Source: Paenibacillus solani
GTDB taxonomy: Bacteria > Bacillota > Bacilli > Paenibacillales > Paenibacillaceae
Direction: 5' to 3'
DNA length: 41,397 nt
Assembly (NCBI RefSeq): GCF_001277345.1
Contig: NZ_LIUT01000001.1
Coordinates: 3,214,589-3,255,985, forward strand
Below, one piece after another: positions 1 through 7,905 of this stretch (its first letter is position 1; the number at the start of each line of letters is the position of its first letter). The translations under genes were made by a program, and so were the position numbers. The notes beneath the pieces are model-generated. The model saw only the letters and a program-made list of their open reading frames with translations. It made no database searches and was not told where the DNA came from.

Positions 1-123
1 CGACAGTTAGAAGTGGAATTATATGATTACGTCAACTGGTTTAATAAACATCGTATTCATGGAACTTTAGGCTATATGACGCCTGTCCAGTATCGCTATG
101 AAGCCCTTAAAAATGTTGTTTGA
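1..123 (+). CDS. IS3-family transposase OrfB, C-terminal end (partial)
   Basis: The frame is open from the first base of the window and stops at TGA 121-123, giving the last 40 residues of a DDE integrase. The stretch with WFNKHRIHGTLGY followed by MTPVQYR is the characteristic C-terminal signature of IS3-family (IS150-type) OrfB transposases, which cut and join IS ends. The rest of the element lies outside the window. It is the only strong mobile-element trace here, and the only clear coding trace on the plus strand besides the methyltransferase. Whether the full element is intact cannot be judged. Confidence 0.85.
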   Translation, partial: RQLEVELYDYVNWFNKHRIHGTLGYMTPVQYRYEALKNVV

Positions 124-341
124 TTTTCTGTTGACAATCCAAAAATCACTCGCAATATTACGGACAAAGATGTAGGTCATATTTAAAAGGCTAATAAATG
201 TGATTAAATTAAGAGTGATTATATATGTATTTATAGTATTAATATTAATTTTCATAGCTTACTCCTTAAGGCTTCATGCCCAATCTTGATCATCAATACA
301 TTGTTATATGATGTAAAACTCCTTATTTTAACCACTTTAGC
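124..341. other. Non-coding stretch after the IS3 remnant
   Basis: AT-rich, with no convincing gene. The first 60 bases should contain the right inverted repeat of the IS3 element, but without the left end I cannot define it. Positions 264-316 hold a weak candidate copy of the small repeat described at 39893: GGCTTCATGCCC near 270 and TTGTTATATGATG at 301. It lies about 30 bases beyond the stop codon of the neighbouring minus-strand gene. Confidence 0.3.
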
Positions 342-1352
342 TTATTTCATATTTTCTAACCAGGCTATTAATTCAGGCATCACCTCGTCATAACCCTTAA
401 GTGCATTTATTGTTTCTGTTACATGAATTGTTCCCATTTCCTGCTCTCTTTCATCATTACATTCCATTCCTAATGATCGCTTAAGGCTGTATTCTAACCA
501 TTCTAACTTACTTGAATATCCAAGTTCTAGAGCTAGTCTCCAATCCGCATTTATATTCCCGAAACGCTGTTGATATCCGCTAACGAAAGCATGAAATTTC
601 TCTTTATCTATTCTAGCTGATTCATTTATTGACCAGTATAGAGCAGATTCTATCAAGTCATGGCTTGGATTTATGCTGCCCGCTGATTCCCAATCTATTA
701 TTATCGGATTATTACGTATCCACATAACATTCTTAGGGTCTAAGTCTCTGTGACTGAAAACACTCTCTTCCCCTAACATAAATGAAGAATTCTGCGCCCT
801 ATCATTCCATAGAAACAAGTTCTCAATATGATCAGAAAAAAGATTCACCCAATTAGAATTGTTCTCTCTTCCTTTGTTTAAATAGAAATTCCAGTCTATT
901 TCTTTAATCACATTAGAATTTTCATTTTTATAATCGATTTGCGAATAATCTGTAAGATGAATTTCAGCAAGCATAGATCCGATCATCCTACAATGTACCG
1001 TGGTACTCTCATGCGGTTTCAAACTTTGTCCTTCGATCCAATCAAAAACCAGATAAAATTGATTATCAATGTTTTGTAAAATTGTTCCGTTATATATATT
1101 TGCCGGTTGAGCAGGTATATGTTTAGAGGCAATATTGGCGATTTTTTCTGACATGACATAATTATTTTCGGCAGTGGGCCTTGCCATTATTTGTGGATTT
1201 AGAGCTTTTACAGCATACTTTCCCTTTGAAGTTTCGACTGCAAACATTCTATGTAACAGACCACCTGATATAGCTTTGGGGGTTTTGATTATATCGCCAA
1301 TATCTAACATGCTGCACAATTTCCCAAACTGTAGATTGTATTGATAATCCAT
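342..1352 (-). CDS. Aminoglycoside/choline phosphotransferase-family kinase
   Basis: 336 residues with a protein-kinase-like fold of the APH/choline kinase superfamily, which transfers the gamma-phosphate of ATP to a small-molecule hydroxyl. Visible motifs are the N-lobe lysine in KYAVKAL (about K49), the catalytic loop HRDLDPKN at 201-208 with D203 and N208, and the metal-binding IIDWESAG around D220. The length fits the family. The ATG start is supported by AAGGAC eight bases upstream. It stands as a single gene, followed by a non-coding spacer. The substrate cannot be told; it need not be an antibiotic. A second family member lies at 32087, but the two are not obvious duplicates. Confidence 0.85.
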   Translation of the reverse strand: MDYQYNLQFGKLCSMLDIGDIIKTPKAISGGLLHRMFAVETSKGKYAVKALNPQIMARPTAENNYVMSEKIANIASKHIPAQPANIYNGTILQNIDNQFYLVFDWIEGQSLKPHESTTVHCRMIGSMLAEIHLTDYSQIDYKNENSNVIKEIDWNFYLNKGRENNSNWVNLFSDHIENLFLWNDRAQNSSFMLGEESVFSHRDLDPKNVMWIRNNPIIIDWESAGSINPSHDLIESALYWSINESARIDKEKFHAFVSGYQQRFGNINADWRLALELGYSSKLEWLEYSLKRSLGMECNDEREQEMGTIHVTETINALKGYDEVMPELIAWLENMK

Positions 1353-1426
1353 TCCATCAGTCCTTTTTTATATTGTCTAGAACCCACCTCACGGATTCAA
1401 AGTTCAAGATGATTTTTCATAATCAA

Positions 1427-1768
1427 CTAATCAAGTAATTTGAATAAATCTCTGTTTTGATGCTGTTTTTCTATTTCAATAATTAATTCGCTTAATTCAA
1501 ATCCTAGCTCTTCATAGTTTCTAATAAATTTAATTATTATAAAGAGTAGTTTTCCCTCATTTATGTCGCTTTGAAGTTCTGCTTCCTGCCAGGCCGTGTC
1601 CCAATCTTGCCAATAGGCTGGATCAGTTGACTTTGAATCGTTAGAAATATGGGGAGACATACTTCCTAGAAAAATAGCTGCATCTTCGTTTTCTTTGTTT
1701 GAGTTCTCCCAACGCTTTGATAGAAAATCATAAAGTGCTATATAGGATTTTCTTTTACTAAACTTCAT
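1427..1768 (-). CDS. Uncharacterised 113-residue protein
   Basis: Small soluble protein with no signal peptide or membrane segment and no motif I can assign. The middle contains FLGSMSPH and, a little later, STDPAYWQDWDTAW, an acidic and aromatic stretch. The C-terminal half looks helical and charged. A good ribosome-binding site (AAAGGAAG) precedes the ATG, and the coding frame is clean. It sits between a phosphotransferase and a broken SnoaL-like gene, each apparently its own unit, so context gives no function. It could be a small cytoplasmic immunity-type protein, but nothing proves that. Confidence 0.6.
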   Translation of the reverse strand: MKFSKRKSYIALYDFLSKRWENSNKENEDAAIFLGSMSPHISNDSKSTDPAYWQDWDTAWQEAELQSDINEGKLLFIIIKFIRNYEELGFELSELIIEIEKQHQNRDLFKLLD

Positions 1769-1798
1769 ATTTATACTTCCTTTTTCTTAGGGCTATCC

Positions 1799-2183
1799 CT
1801 AACTATAATCTTCAATCATAATTAGCTTGTTATTTTTCATTCGAAAGATAGACTTGCCCTTAAGTTTTATTGTGTCACCAGCCTTCATACCATTAGGTAG
1901 GTTTGTTGCCAAAGTTCCTTCATAATCAACTTCAATTTCTGCTTTATCATCATGAGTTATAATTTGCTTGATCGTTTGGCGCCTTTGTGTGAACATCTTT
2001 AACGATTGTTCAGCTAACTCGCGAAATTGATCAATGCCCTTTGTTTCAGTATCAACTATACCTTTGGAGATGTTTCGAAATTCAACTTCTTTTATCAAAG
2101 AGTCTTGTCATCCCATTAATATCAAAAGAGTTATATGCATCTAAATAATTTCTAATCAGTGTATTAATTTCAATGTCCTTCAT
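1799..2183 (-). pseudogene. SnoaL/NTF2-like protein, broken by a frameshift
   Basis: Two frames together make one SnoaL-like (nuclear transport factor 2 fold) protein of about 128 residues. The N-terminal part starts at ATG 2183 behind GGGGAG and reads MKDIEINTLIRNYLDAYNSF and onward to about 2100. It then hits a TGA, while the rest (EVEFRNISKG, TKGIDQFRELAEQS) continues in another frame from about 2098 to 1799. The break lies in CTCTTTGATAAAAGAAG near 2095-2105, where one extra T in the TTT run would explain the shift. Members of the family bind or isomerise small hydrophobic molecules; the substrate is unknown. Either a recent pseudogene or a sequencing error in a homopolymer. Confidence 0.75.
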
Positions 2184-2211
2184 AAATGCTTTTCTCCCCT
2201 TGTCCATCTTT

Positions 2212-2733
2212 TTAAAATTTGTGATACCAAAATACTGCCTTTTCATGTGCTGATGGAAACTTCGAGTACAACATAGTATCTACCGCTCCAATAACAAAGC
2301 TGTGCTTCGCATAAAATCGACAGGCCAATAAATTAACATCTTGCGTTTCAAGCATTAGACCAATTAATTGATTTTGCTTTGCCCACTCTTCAGCTTGGTT
2401 TAATAATGCAGTCCCAATCCCCTTGTTTCTACTTCCTTTTGCCACATAAATTTCTTCTATAAGTCCAAATCCGTTCCAATTTGTGTTAAGCCTAATCTGA
2501 CCAATACATCTATCTTCTTCGTAATAAAAGTAAACTGCTTTATCCTCATCTTCTATGTAGCTATCATCAATGTCATCTAGTTCATATTGTTTGTTATAGT
2601 GTTCTTTAAATATCTCTTCAGTATATGACCAGATACCATCTTCATACCTGGGCACAATCCTTCCAATTATAGTGAATCCGTCGCATGACTTGTTATAATC
2701 GGTAATATTAGCTTGAGTCATTTTTCTTATCAT
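2212..2733 (-). CDS. satA: Streptothricin N-acetyltransferase, SatA type
   Basis: 173-residue GNAT enzyme, the usual length of the Bacillus SatA/Sat4 group, which acetylate streptothricin with acetyl-CoA and inactivate it. The acetyl-CoA loop is RNKGIG at 102-107. Features that point to this subgroup are PRYEDG near residue 28, the acidic stretch DIDDSYIEDED around 54-64, MLETQD near 127-132 and the C-terminal KAVFWYHKF. The ATG has GGGAG seven bases upstream. Calling it SatA is recognition by sequence resemblance; activity on streptothricin is inferred. It is transcribed alone or with the following NUDIX gene's region and has no resistance-island neighbours such as transposons. Confidence 0.8.
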   Translation of the reverse strand: MIRKMTQANITDYNKSCDGFTIIGRIVPRYEDGIWSYTEEIFKEHYNKQYELDDIDDSYIEDEDKAVYFYYEEDRCIGQIRLNTNWNGFGLIEEIYVAKGSRNKGIGTALLNQAEEWAKQNQLIGLMLETQDVNLLACRFYAKHSFVIGAVDTMLYSKFPSAHEKAVFWYHKF

Positions 2734-2756
2734 AGTAACTCCCTATTGTTGTTGAA

Positions 2757-3146
2757 TTATTTATACATAGTTTTCTTTATTGAGTTTTTGTATCCGTCCG
2801 CAGCATTTAATTGCTCGATCTCAGCTACACTAAACCAACCCATATCTATATGTTCTTCATTCAATCGAATTACTTCTGCTGACTCATACGCTACCTCAAA
2901 GGTTATAATCAATATGTACCGTTCTTTGTGCACTTCATAAATCCATGTATCATTTAGCCTCTTTATAGTTACTTCAATCCCAAGTTCCTCTTGTACTTCT
3001 CGTTTTAATGCATCCTCTGGTTGTTCCCCCTCTTCGATTCTACCTCCAGGTAGTTCCCATAGCTTTCTCTCATTCTTAAGAAGTAAAGTCTTTCCTTCTG
3101 AATCAATCATGATCCCTTTAACTGAAATGGGTATTTCTAAAACCAT
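2757..3146 (-). CDS. NUDIX hydrolase
   Basis: 129 residues. The NUDIX box is complete at 35-57, starting GGRIEEGE and ending REVQEELG, so the Mg-binding glutamates (about E50, E53, E54) are present. The family hydrolyses nucleoside diphosphates linked to another group; the exact substrate cannot be read from the sequence. The start ATG has AAAGGGG upstream. A strong terminator hairpin at 3176-3220 separates it from the gene transcribed before it, and the SatA-type gene follows closely (23 bases), so the two may be cotranscribed. Confidence 0.88.
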   Translation of the reverse strand: MVLEIPISVKGIMIDSEGKTLLLKNERKLWELPGGRIEEGEQPEDALKREVQEELGIEVTIKRLNDTWIYEVHKERYILIITFEVAYESAEVIRLNEEHIDMGWFSVAEIEQLNAADGYKNSIKKTMYK

Positions 3147-3175
3147 GAATCTAGCCCCTTTGCTTGCTATTCACG

Positions 3176-3220
3176 AAACGACCCTATCTTAGATAGATTT
3201 TATCTAATGCTGGGTCGTTT
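3176..3220 (-). terminator. Intrinsic terminator with TTAGATA/TATCTAA core
   Basis: Perfect outer stem AAACGACCC / GGGTCGTTT, with a second inner pairing of ATCTTAGATA with TATCTAAT. On the minus strand it ends in a short T tract and lies 18 bases beyond the stop of the small gene at 3238. The same inner core recurs at 7599 and 33730. Confidence 0.75.
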
Positions 3221-3237
3221 GTTGAATAATTAATATG

Positions 3238-3396
3238 TTATTTTTCTACGATCACTAATGAAATCGATGCATTACCCTCCCCATTACTCATGGGATTTTG
3301 GCTAATTACTTTCCATCCTTCGGCTAACAAATGGTTTAATTCTTCCAGGTTGTTTTTCTTTTCTGATAGAAAATACAGGATTACTGCTTTTTGCAT
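3238..3396 (-). CDS. Small uncharacterised protein, 52 residues
   Basis: Short complete frame with ATG at 3396 and TAA at 3238-3240. A strong GGAGG lies nine bases upstream of the ATG, and a terminator follows directly. The product starts MQKAVILYFLSEKKNN and has alternating hydrophobic strands around a helix (LEELNHLLAEGWKVISQ), which looks like a small folded alpha/beta protein. The region with AEGWKVIS resembles small 'general function' proteins of the DUF4177 style, but that is only a resemblance. No membrane segment or signal is present. Confidence 0.65.
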   Translation of the reverse strand: MQKAVILYFLSEKKNNLEELNHLLAEGWKVISQNPMSNGEGNASISLVIVEK

Positions 3397-3459
3397 CTTT
3401 GTTATCCTCCATCCATCTAAAATCGTTGTTAACAGACGTTAAGAACATTTCAAAAAAAG

Positions 3460-3942
3460 CTAGCCTTTAATTATCTTTACAGGAAACATTAAGTCCATGA
3501 ATTGCGTCCCCGCTTCATCACTACCTAAATATTGTTCAATTCCATATGTATCTGCTAATTCATAATCTTCCGATTCATTAACCCATTTGTACAAAAAGTC
3601 ATAAGCACGATAGGTTGCGTCCGAAGGCCCCTTGTAAGTTGTACATACATACGCATTAGCCGGAAATGTATAAAGCTCCATACCATCAGGAATATCATTA
3701 CCATTCAATACCTCTACACCTGCAATCCATCTAAACTTATCTGTCTCATGATTGTAGTTCGGCGGATCAATAAATATGCCTATGGAATGGTCATTTTTTC
3801 TGTTCTTAACTTCAGTTATCCTTTGTTCAAATGTTTCAAATAACTTTGGAATATTCCTTTGTTCTCGCTCATCTCTCAGCAACGTTTCTAAAGTCATCCC
3901 TACTACATTAAATGCTTGTTTCTCAATGATTCTTGCCTCCAT
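3460..3942 (-). CDS. GyrI-like / AraC effector-binding domain protein
   Basis: 160 residues forming a single GyrI-like small-molecule-binding domain (the SOUL-like beta-alpha fold found at the C-end of AraC and MerR regulators), without a DNA-binding domain. Typical features are the opening ARIIEKQAFNVVGM, the central GIFIDPPNY, WIAGVEV and the conserved end MELYTFPANAYV. Stand-alone members bind drugs or other hydrophobic ligands, or act on hydrolysable toxic compounds. I chose the ATG at 3942 because GAGGAG lies eight bases ahead; an upstream in-frame start at 3963 has no good ribosome-binding site. It precedes the 52-residue gene on the same strand. Confidence 0.8.
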   Translation of the reverse strand: MEARIIEKQAFNVVGMTLETLLRDEREQRNIPKLFETFEQRITEVKNRKNDHSIGIFIDPPNYNHETDKFRWIAGVEVLNGNDIPDGMELYTFPANAYVCTTYKGPSDATYRAYDFLYKWVNESEDYELADTYGIEQYLGSDEAGTQFMDLMFPVKIIKG

Positions 3943-3979
3943 TGTTTCACGCTCCTCAATCATTTATTTGCATCATCAA

Positions 3980-4522
3980 CTATATGATCTGTCTCTTTTC
4001 AAACTCATACACTTTATATTTACCATTGTTTGATGAGAACTTAAGTAAATCCCCATCTTGTGGTTCCCCAAGAAAATATGCACCCATACATCCTGTGGTA
4101 CACCGATGTCCAGAAATCAATATATTAATTTGTTCTTTATGATATCTTCCTTCTAGCTCAGACATAAAATGAAAAACCCTCTTTATAAAATCTTTAATGT
4201 TTTCCACACCTTTATAAATGGAGGGATCAGGTACTGGGCCTCTCATCATCACTTCTTCTCTTCGTAAACGATCTGCTTCACCTAAGTCAAATACATCAAG
4301 TCTTACATCAGGGATTGCTTTTAACCCACTCACAATTTCAGCAGTTTGAATAGCTCTTTCTTGTGGAGATGAGAAAACACAGTCGAACTTAATTTCCTTG
4401 AGCTCTTCTCTTAGTATCTCGGCTTGTTTAATTCCTTCTTCATTTAAAGGCATTCCTTGTCTACCTTGTAATCTTTTTTCCTTATTCAAATCCGTCTGTC
4501 CATGTCTCACCACATAAATCAT
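3980..4522 (-). CDS. Histidine phosphatase-family protein
   Basis: 180 residues of the phosphoglycerate-mutase-like histidine phosphatase superfamily. The phospho-accepting RHG is at residues 6-8 (VVRHGQTDLN), followed by the usual LNEEGIKQAE and the FSSPQERAIQTAEIV segment. The second conserved His is in ISGHRCTTG. Such enzymes hydrolyse phosphate esters; the substrate cannot be assigned. The ATG has AGGAGG upstream. It lies 13 bases downstream of a GNAT gene stop and 37 bases upstream of the GyrI-like gene, so a short operon is plausible. Confidence 0.88.
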   Translation of the reverse strand: MIYVVRHGQTDLNKEKRLQGRQGMPLNEEGIKQAEILREELKEIKFDCVFSSPQERAIQTAEIVSGLKAIPDVRLDVFDLGEADRLRREEVMMRGPVPDPSIYKGVENIKDFIKRVFHFMSELEGRYHKEQINILISGHRCTTGCMGAYFLGEPQDGDLLKFSSNNGKYKVYEFEKRQII

Positions 4523-4535
4523 TCAAGTAGACCTC

Positions 4536-5105
4536 CTATGATTTATAGTCTTTCTTAAGAATCGCATATATCTCCAAATCAACAATTCCCTTCCCGGACC
4601 AGATATTTGCTTGTCTTAAGGTTCCTTCCTTAGAGAATCCATTTTTAAGTAAAACACGTTTTGAAGCATCGTTTCCTGGCATCACTTCAGCTTGGATTCT
4701 ATTAATATCAATTATTTCAAAAAAATAAGAAGTTAGAAGTCTTACAGCTTCCGAGGCGATACCTCGCCCCCAGTAAGATTGCTCTAAGAAATAACCAATT
4801 GTAACCATGTTTACTTTCTGATTAAAATCAAATGCTTCCATGATCCCAACAAGTTTATTGGATGAATCGTTTAACAAGATGCCCCACTTTACCCGTGACC
4901 GCTTGTTATAATCGCGTTCAAAATGACCTATCATATTCTTTACAGTTTCTTTATTGTGTTTAGGGATAATCCCGCAATACTCAAAAACTAGATCGTTATC
5001 ATAGATAGAAAAGACATCATCTAGATGGGTTGTCTCAATTTTATTTAAAGTGATTCTGTCTCCATTGATTATAGGGAATTTTTCAAACAATACATCTATG
5101 CTCAT
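4536..5105 (-). CDS. GNAT acetyltransferase, RimJ/RimL type
   Basis: 189 residues with the layout of the RimJ/RimL/SpeG-like branch of GNATs: N-terminal INGDRITLNKIETTHLDDVF, the acetyl-CoA loop in SYWGRGIASEAVRLL, and the C-terminal NDASKRVLLKNGFSKEGTLR. These enzymes transfer acetyl groups to protein N-termini or small amines. The start ATG has AAAGGAG upstream. It is followed after 13 bases by the histidine phosphatase gene. The acceptor is unknown. Confidence 0.88.
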   Translation of the reverse strand: MSIDVLFEKFPIINGDRITLNKIETTHLDDVFSIYDNDLVFEYCGIIPKHNKETVKNMIGHFERDYNKRSRVKWGILLNDSSNKLVGIMEAFDFNQKVNMVTIGYFLEQSYWGRGIASEAVRLLTSYFFEIIDINRIQAEVMPGNDASKRVLLKNGFSKEGTLRQANIWSGKGIVDLEIYAILKKDYKS

Positions 5106-5141
5106 GTTACAAGCTCCTTTTTAGTCAGATAGCGGCTTGAT

Positions 5142-6044
5142 CTAAAGCAAATTGCCAGGCTGCCGGATACCACCCCAGCCGCTTACATTACATTGGCCAG
5201 ATGTATTATCACCCACAGCAACCACGGTTCCGTCCGATTTAAGGCCGACAGTATGAGTGCAACCCGCTGAAACTGCCACAATATCACGCCAGCCACTTAC
5301 ATTGCATTGTCCATGCGCATTACAACCTTTAGCCGTCACCGTGCCATTAGATCTCAGGCCGATGGTATGATAACTCCCTGCAGATATCGCTACCATATCG
5401 TGCCAGCCGCTTACATCGCATTGGTCGTGTTTATTCCAACCCACAGCCACCACCGTACCACCCGATGTAAGACCGACGGTGTGAAGGTAACCTGCCGAAA
5501 CCGCTACAATATTACGCCAGTTAACTACATCGTATAGACCATAGCGATTATTGCCTACAATTGTCACCGTGCCGTTTGATTTAAGCCCAACGGTATGCCA
5601 GTCACCCGCTGAAACCGCCACTATATCACGCCAACCGCTTACATTGCACTGGCCTTCATTATTTCGACCTACAGCAACTAACGTGCCATCCGATTTCACC
5701 CCGAGAGTACGACGCCACCCCGCCGAAACTGCTACGATATCGCCCCACTCTTGTACATCGCATTGGCCATTTGTATTCCAACCAACAGCAACCATTGTGC
5801 GATCTGATTTTAGACCGACAGTATGAGCATTTCCCGTATTCGTCGCCATATGAACATTACCAACCGCAACCTCTACAATATTGTGCCAGCCACTTACATC
5901 ACATTGGCCAGATTTATTATCACCCACAGCAACCACGGTTCCATCAGATTTTGAACCAACGGTATGACGGCGCCCTGCCGCAATAGTGTGTTTAGGCTGC
6001 GGTTTCACCTTTAACGTTGCTTCAATCTCTGTAGTGTAATCCAT
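5142..6044 (-). CDS. RCC1-repeat protein
   Basis: 300 residues made almost entirely of seven RCC1-type blades of about 41 residues, each reading roughly AG..HTVGLKSDGTVVAVG followed by N..GQC.VSGW.DIVAVS. This predicts a seven-bladed beta-propeller, probably a binding scaffold. The second blade has an extra eight residues or so (around VGNVHMATNTGN), and the last blade ends in a short GGIRQPGNLL tail. There is no signal peptide, so it should be cytoplasmic. The ATG has AAGGAGG upstream. It stands between a YCII gene and a GNAT gene with no shared theme. The repeats are clear at the DNA level too, which makes unequal recombination possible. Confidence 0.9.
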   Translation of the reverse strand: MDYTTEIEATLKVKPQPKHTIAAGRRHTVGSKSDGTVVAVGDNKSGQCDVSGWHNIVEVAVGNVHMATNTGNAHTVGLKSDRTMVAVGWNTNGQCDVQEWGDIVAVSAGWRRTLGVKSDGTLVAVGRNNEGQCNVSGWRDIVAVSAGDWHTVGLKSNGTVTIVGNNRYGLYDVVNWRNIVAVSAGYLHTVGLTSGGTVVAVGWNKHDQCDVSGWHDMVAISAGSYHTIGLRSNGTVTAKGCNAHGQCNVSGWRDIVAVSAGCTHTVGLKSDGTVVAVGDNTSGQCNVSGWGGIRQPGNLL

Positions 6045-6074
6045 GTATTACCTCCTTATAAACAAAACCATTTT

Positions 6075-6377
6075 TCAGGATGTGCTTCTTGGATCAAGTT
6101 CTCCGAGTAAATAATTATTTTCTTCATTCGCCAGCATTAATGTTCTAATTTCATATGATTTGTACCCTGATGCAATAAATGGATCAGAATTTGCAATGTT
6201 GGTTGCTTCATTTAAATCTTCTGCTATAACAATGACCATCCCTCCAGGATAATCAGTAAAAGGACCAGAGAGAATAAGTTCGCCTTGTGACTCTAGACCT
6301 CTTAGGTACTCCACATGACTCATAATTACTTCTTCATTTAACGGCTTTTGATTATTCATTAAATAAACGAAAGTCAT
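6075..6377 (-). CDS. YCII-related domain protein
   Basis: 100 residues with the ferredoxin-like YCII fold: MTFVYLMNNQKP, then HVEYLRGLESQGELILSG and PGGMVIVIAEDLNEA. The family includes dimeric proteins with a conserved His-Asp pair and possible chlorinated-aromatic or unknown enzymatic roles; here H21 is visible. I start it at ATG 6377, preceded by GGAGAGGG; a longer in-frame reading to 6422 has no ribosome-binding site. The NUDIX gene ends 46 bases upstream of this start, so the two are probably cotranscribed. Function not assignable beyond the fold. Confidence 0.82.
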   Translation of the reverse strand: MTFVYLMNNQKPLNEEVIMSHVEYLRGLESQGELILSGPFTDYPGGMVIVIAEDLNEATNIANSDPFIASGYKSYEIRTLMLANEENNYLLGELDPRSTS

Positions 6378-6423
6378 CTGTTCCCTCTCCTCACTTGCAT
6401 AGCAATTGGATTTACACAGCACC

Positions 6424-6882
6424 TTAAGTTCTTAATAATGTGTTTTTACCATTCTTTATATCTTCAAAGACAACTCTTTGTACAGTACTAATATCTTCTA
6501 GTTGTATTTCTTCTATCGATTTAAATTCTAATCTCAATGATTCTTGGTTTTCATCTTTGTAAATTAGAGTTTTATTATCATCAGCAATTCTTCCTTCTAA
6601 ATCTGCTCTGGCATTAAATATAAACATTACAAATACAACTTCATTTCCATCTGGATATTTATACTTCATTCGTGGTCCACTATACACAGTATAAAGTTCA
6701 TATTGCTTTACCTCTAAGCCTGTCTCCTCATAGACTTCTCGAACCATCGTTTCTTCAATAGATTCACCTGCGTTCATTCCCCCTCCAGGAAGACCCCAAT
6801 CACCATAATCTGATCTCCGCTGCAGTAATATCCTGCCTTCATTATCTCGTATGATCGCCCCACCAGTTACTATTATTTTCAT
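6424..6882 (-). CDS. NUDIX hydrolase
   Basis: 152 residues with a perfect NUDIX box at 34-56 (GGGMNAGES, then REVYEETGLEV). The segment RRSDYGDWGLPGG is typical of NUDIX enzymes of the MutT/ADP-ribose type. The start is ATG 6882; the frame is open further upstream to 6936, but this extension runs into the terminator hairpin at 6936-6980 and has no ribosome-binding site. GGAAGG precedes the chosen ATG. Probably cotranscribed with the YCII gene. Substrate unknown. Confidence 0.88.
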   Translation of the reverse strand: MKIIVTGGAIIRDNEGRILLQRRSDYGDWGLPGGGMNAGESIEETMVREVYEETGLEVKQYELYTVYSGPRMKYKYPDGNEVVFVMFIFNARADLEGRIADDNKTLIYKDENQESLRLEFKSIEEIQLEDISTVQRVVFEDIKNGKNTLLRT

Positions 6883-6935
6883 CACTATAAACAACCTTCC
6901 CTTATGACCCAAGTATTTATGAATAGGTATAGCCA

Positions 6936-6980
6936 AAACACCCCAGCCTTGGATGCTCTTATCATAGGGCTGGGGTGTTT
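6936..6980 (-). terminator. Intrinsic terminator, 13-bp stem
   Basis: AAACACCCCAGCC pairs perfectly with GGCTGGGGTGTTT over a 19-base loop. T-rich sequence flanks it on both strands, so it can work in both directions; the likely user is the lipoprotein-like gene ending at 7058 on the minus strand. Confidence 0.85.
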
Positions 6981-7057
6981 GTTATCTGAGCTCCTTCCAT
7001 GATTATACATCTAAAACCAATGTTGATAGCCATGAATCTTTAATATAGTAGCTCTAC

Positions 7058-7567
7058 TCATCGAATTATTAATTCGTTTGTTTTATACCAGTCATCTTCT
7101 CCTATATAGCTTAATATAGTTGACCGATCTTTTTCTTGGAACGTATCAAAACCATTTAATTTTCTTAAAGTTTCGGCTGAAATCTGATGAATGAACACAT
7201 CATTATTTTGAGCTGTCACATATGCTAGTATTTTTTGTTCTTCCGTATTATTTAATCCTTGATAAATGAACCTATAGAGAAAGATTGAGTGTGTGGATGA
7301 TGGAATGGATGTCGTCGTTTTTGTTGTATTCATAATCCAGTTTTTTATAATTTCGATTTCAGCTTGCTCAAAATATACATTTATTAACTCGGGTTGACCT
7401 CTTACAGAATTGGTTCGATACATACTGACCTCTACTGATTTCAATGAATTGTTACTGTAACTTATAATTGAATTATGATTCTGGTCATTGTTTGTATGAC
7501 TGACATCTGAGTTTCTATAACTACATAGGAAAGAAATCAACAATAGCAAAAAAGCAATTTGTTTCAA
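7058..7567 (-). CDS. Putative exported protein or lipoprotein
   Basis: 169 residues. The N-terminus MKQIAFLLLLISFLCS is a short hydrophobic export signal with a cysteine at 15. The residues before this cysteine (S-F-L) fit a lipobox only weakly, so it may be a lipoprotein or simply exported. The mature part starts with an Asn/Ser-rich linker and then a folded domain with YRTNSVRGQPELINVY and NGFDTFQEKDRSTILSYI. I do not recognise a family. The start is TTG at 7567 with GGAGGAAGG upstream. A terminator lies about 80 bases downstream. Confidence 0.65.
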   Translation of the reverse strand: MKQIAFLLLLISFLCSYRNSDVSHTNNDQNHNSIISYSNNSLKSVEVSMYRTNSVRGQPELINVYFEQAEIEIIKNWIMNTTKTTTSIPSSTHSIFLYRFIYQGLNNTEEQKILAYVTAQNNDVFIHQISAETLRKLNGFDTFQEKDRSTILSYIGEDDWYKTNELIIR

Positions 7568-7598
7568 ACGCTTTACCTTCCTCCTATACTGATAATAA

Positions 7599-7725
7599 AG
7601 CCAGCATTAGATAGCTCCTATCTGAGGCCGGCTCGTGTAACGTCCGAGTTGTCTTCCACGAATATACATCGGACGAGCAAGGGGTGTCAGCCCCGCAGCA
7701 TGAGTATTATGTTTTGTGATGTTAG
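7599..7725 (-). repeat. Composite hairpin repeat between two genes (copy 1)
   Basis: Three consecutive hairpins: AGCCAGCATTAGATAG with its partner ending GAGGCCGGCT (7599-7633, terminator-like on the minus strand with TTTATTAT after it), CGTCCGA / TCGGACG (7641-7675), and GGGG / CCCC (7681-7694). The tail reads GCATGAGTATTATGTTTTGT. The CGAGC after the second hairpin and the tail are shared with copies near 37830, 38457 and 39893. The first hairpin probably terminates transcripts from the gene at 7906. Confidence 0.6.
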
Positions 7726-7905
7726 TATGAATCCTTGACTCGCCTTCATTTTCCTAAGGACTTCTGGTATTTACTATGTCCGTCATCCGTGCATCCCTAC
7801 GTATTCGTATCCGTTAGAGTTGATCCCATTCATCCGGTTGATACCCAAAGCGAATATACGATGTTATCTGATGCCAGGAACACCCTGCATTACTTATGCG
7901 GCTAT
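7726..7905. other. Non-coding spacer
   Basis: Together with the repeat at 7599 this makes a stretch of about 340 bases without a gene. It has no ribosome-binding site and no conserved frame; the open frames on the plus strand here give no recognisable protein. It may be the remains of an older gene. Confidence 0.4.

Noticed and set aside
67..255. Short minus-strand frame overlapping the IS3 remnant
   Set aside because: It overlaps the transposase end on the opposite strand, has no ribosome-binding site and consists of low-complexity Asn/Ile/Thr codons typical of AT-rich spacer DNA.
5142..6044. Periodic DNA repeats that could be taken for a CRISPR array
   Set aside because: The period is about 123-126 bases, the repeats are imperfect and follow a coding frame, and they encode RCC1 blades. 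No cas gene is present.
6883..6936. Longer N-terminus for the second NUDIX protein
   Set aside because: It would place the start in the terminator stem; ATG 6882 with GGAAGG fits the family start.
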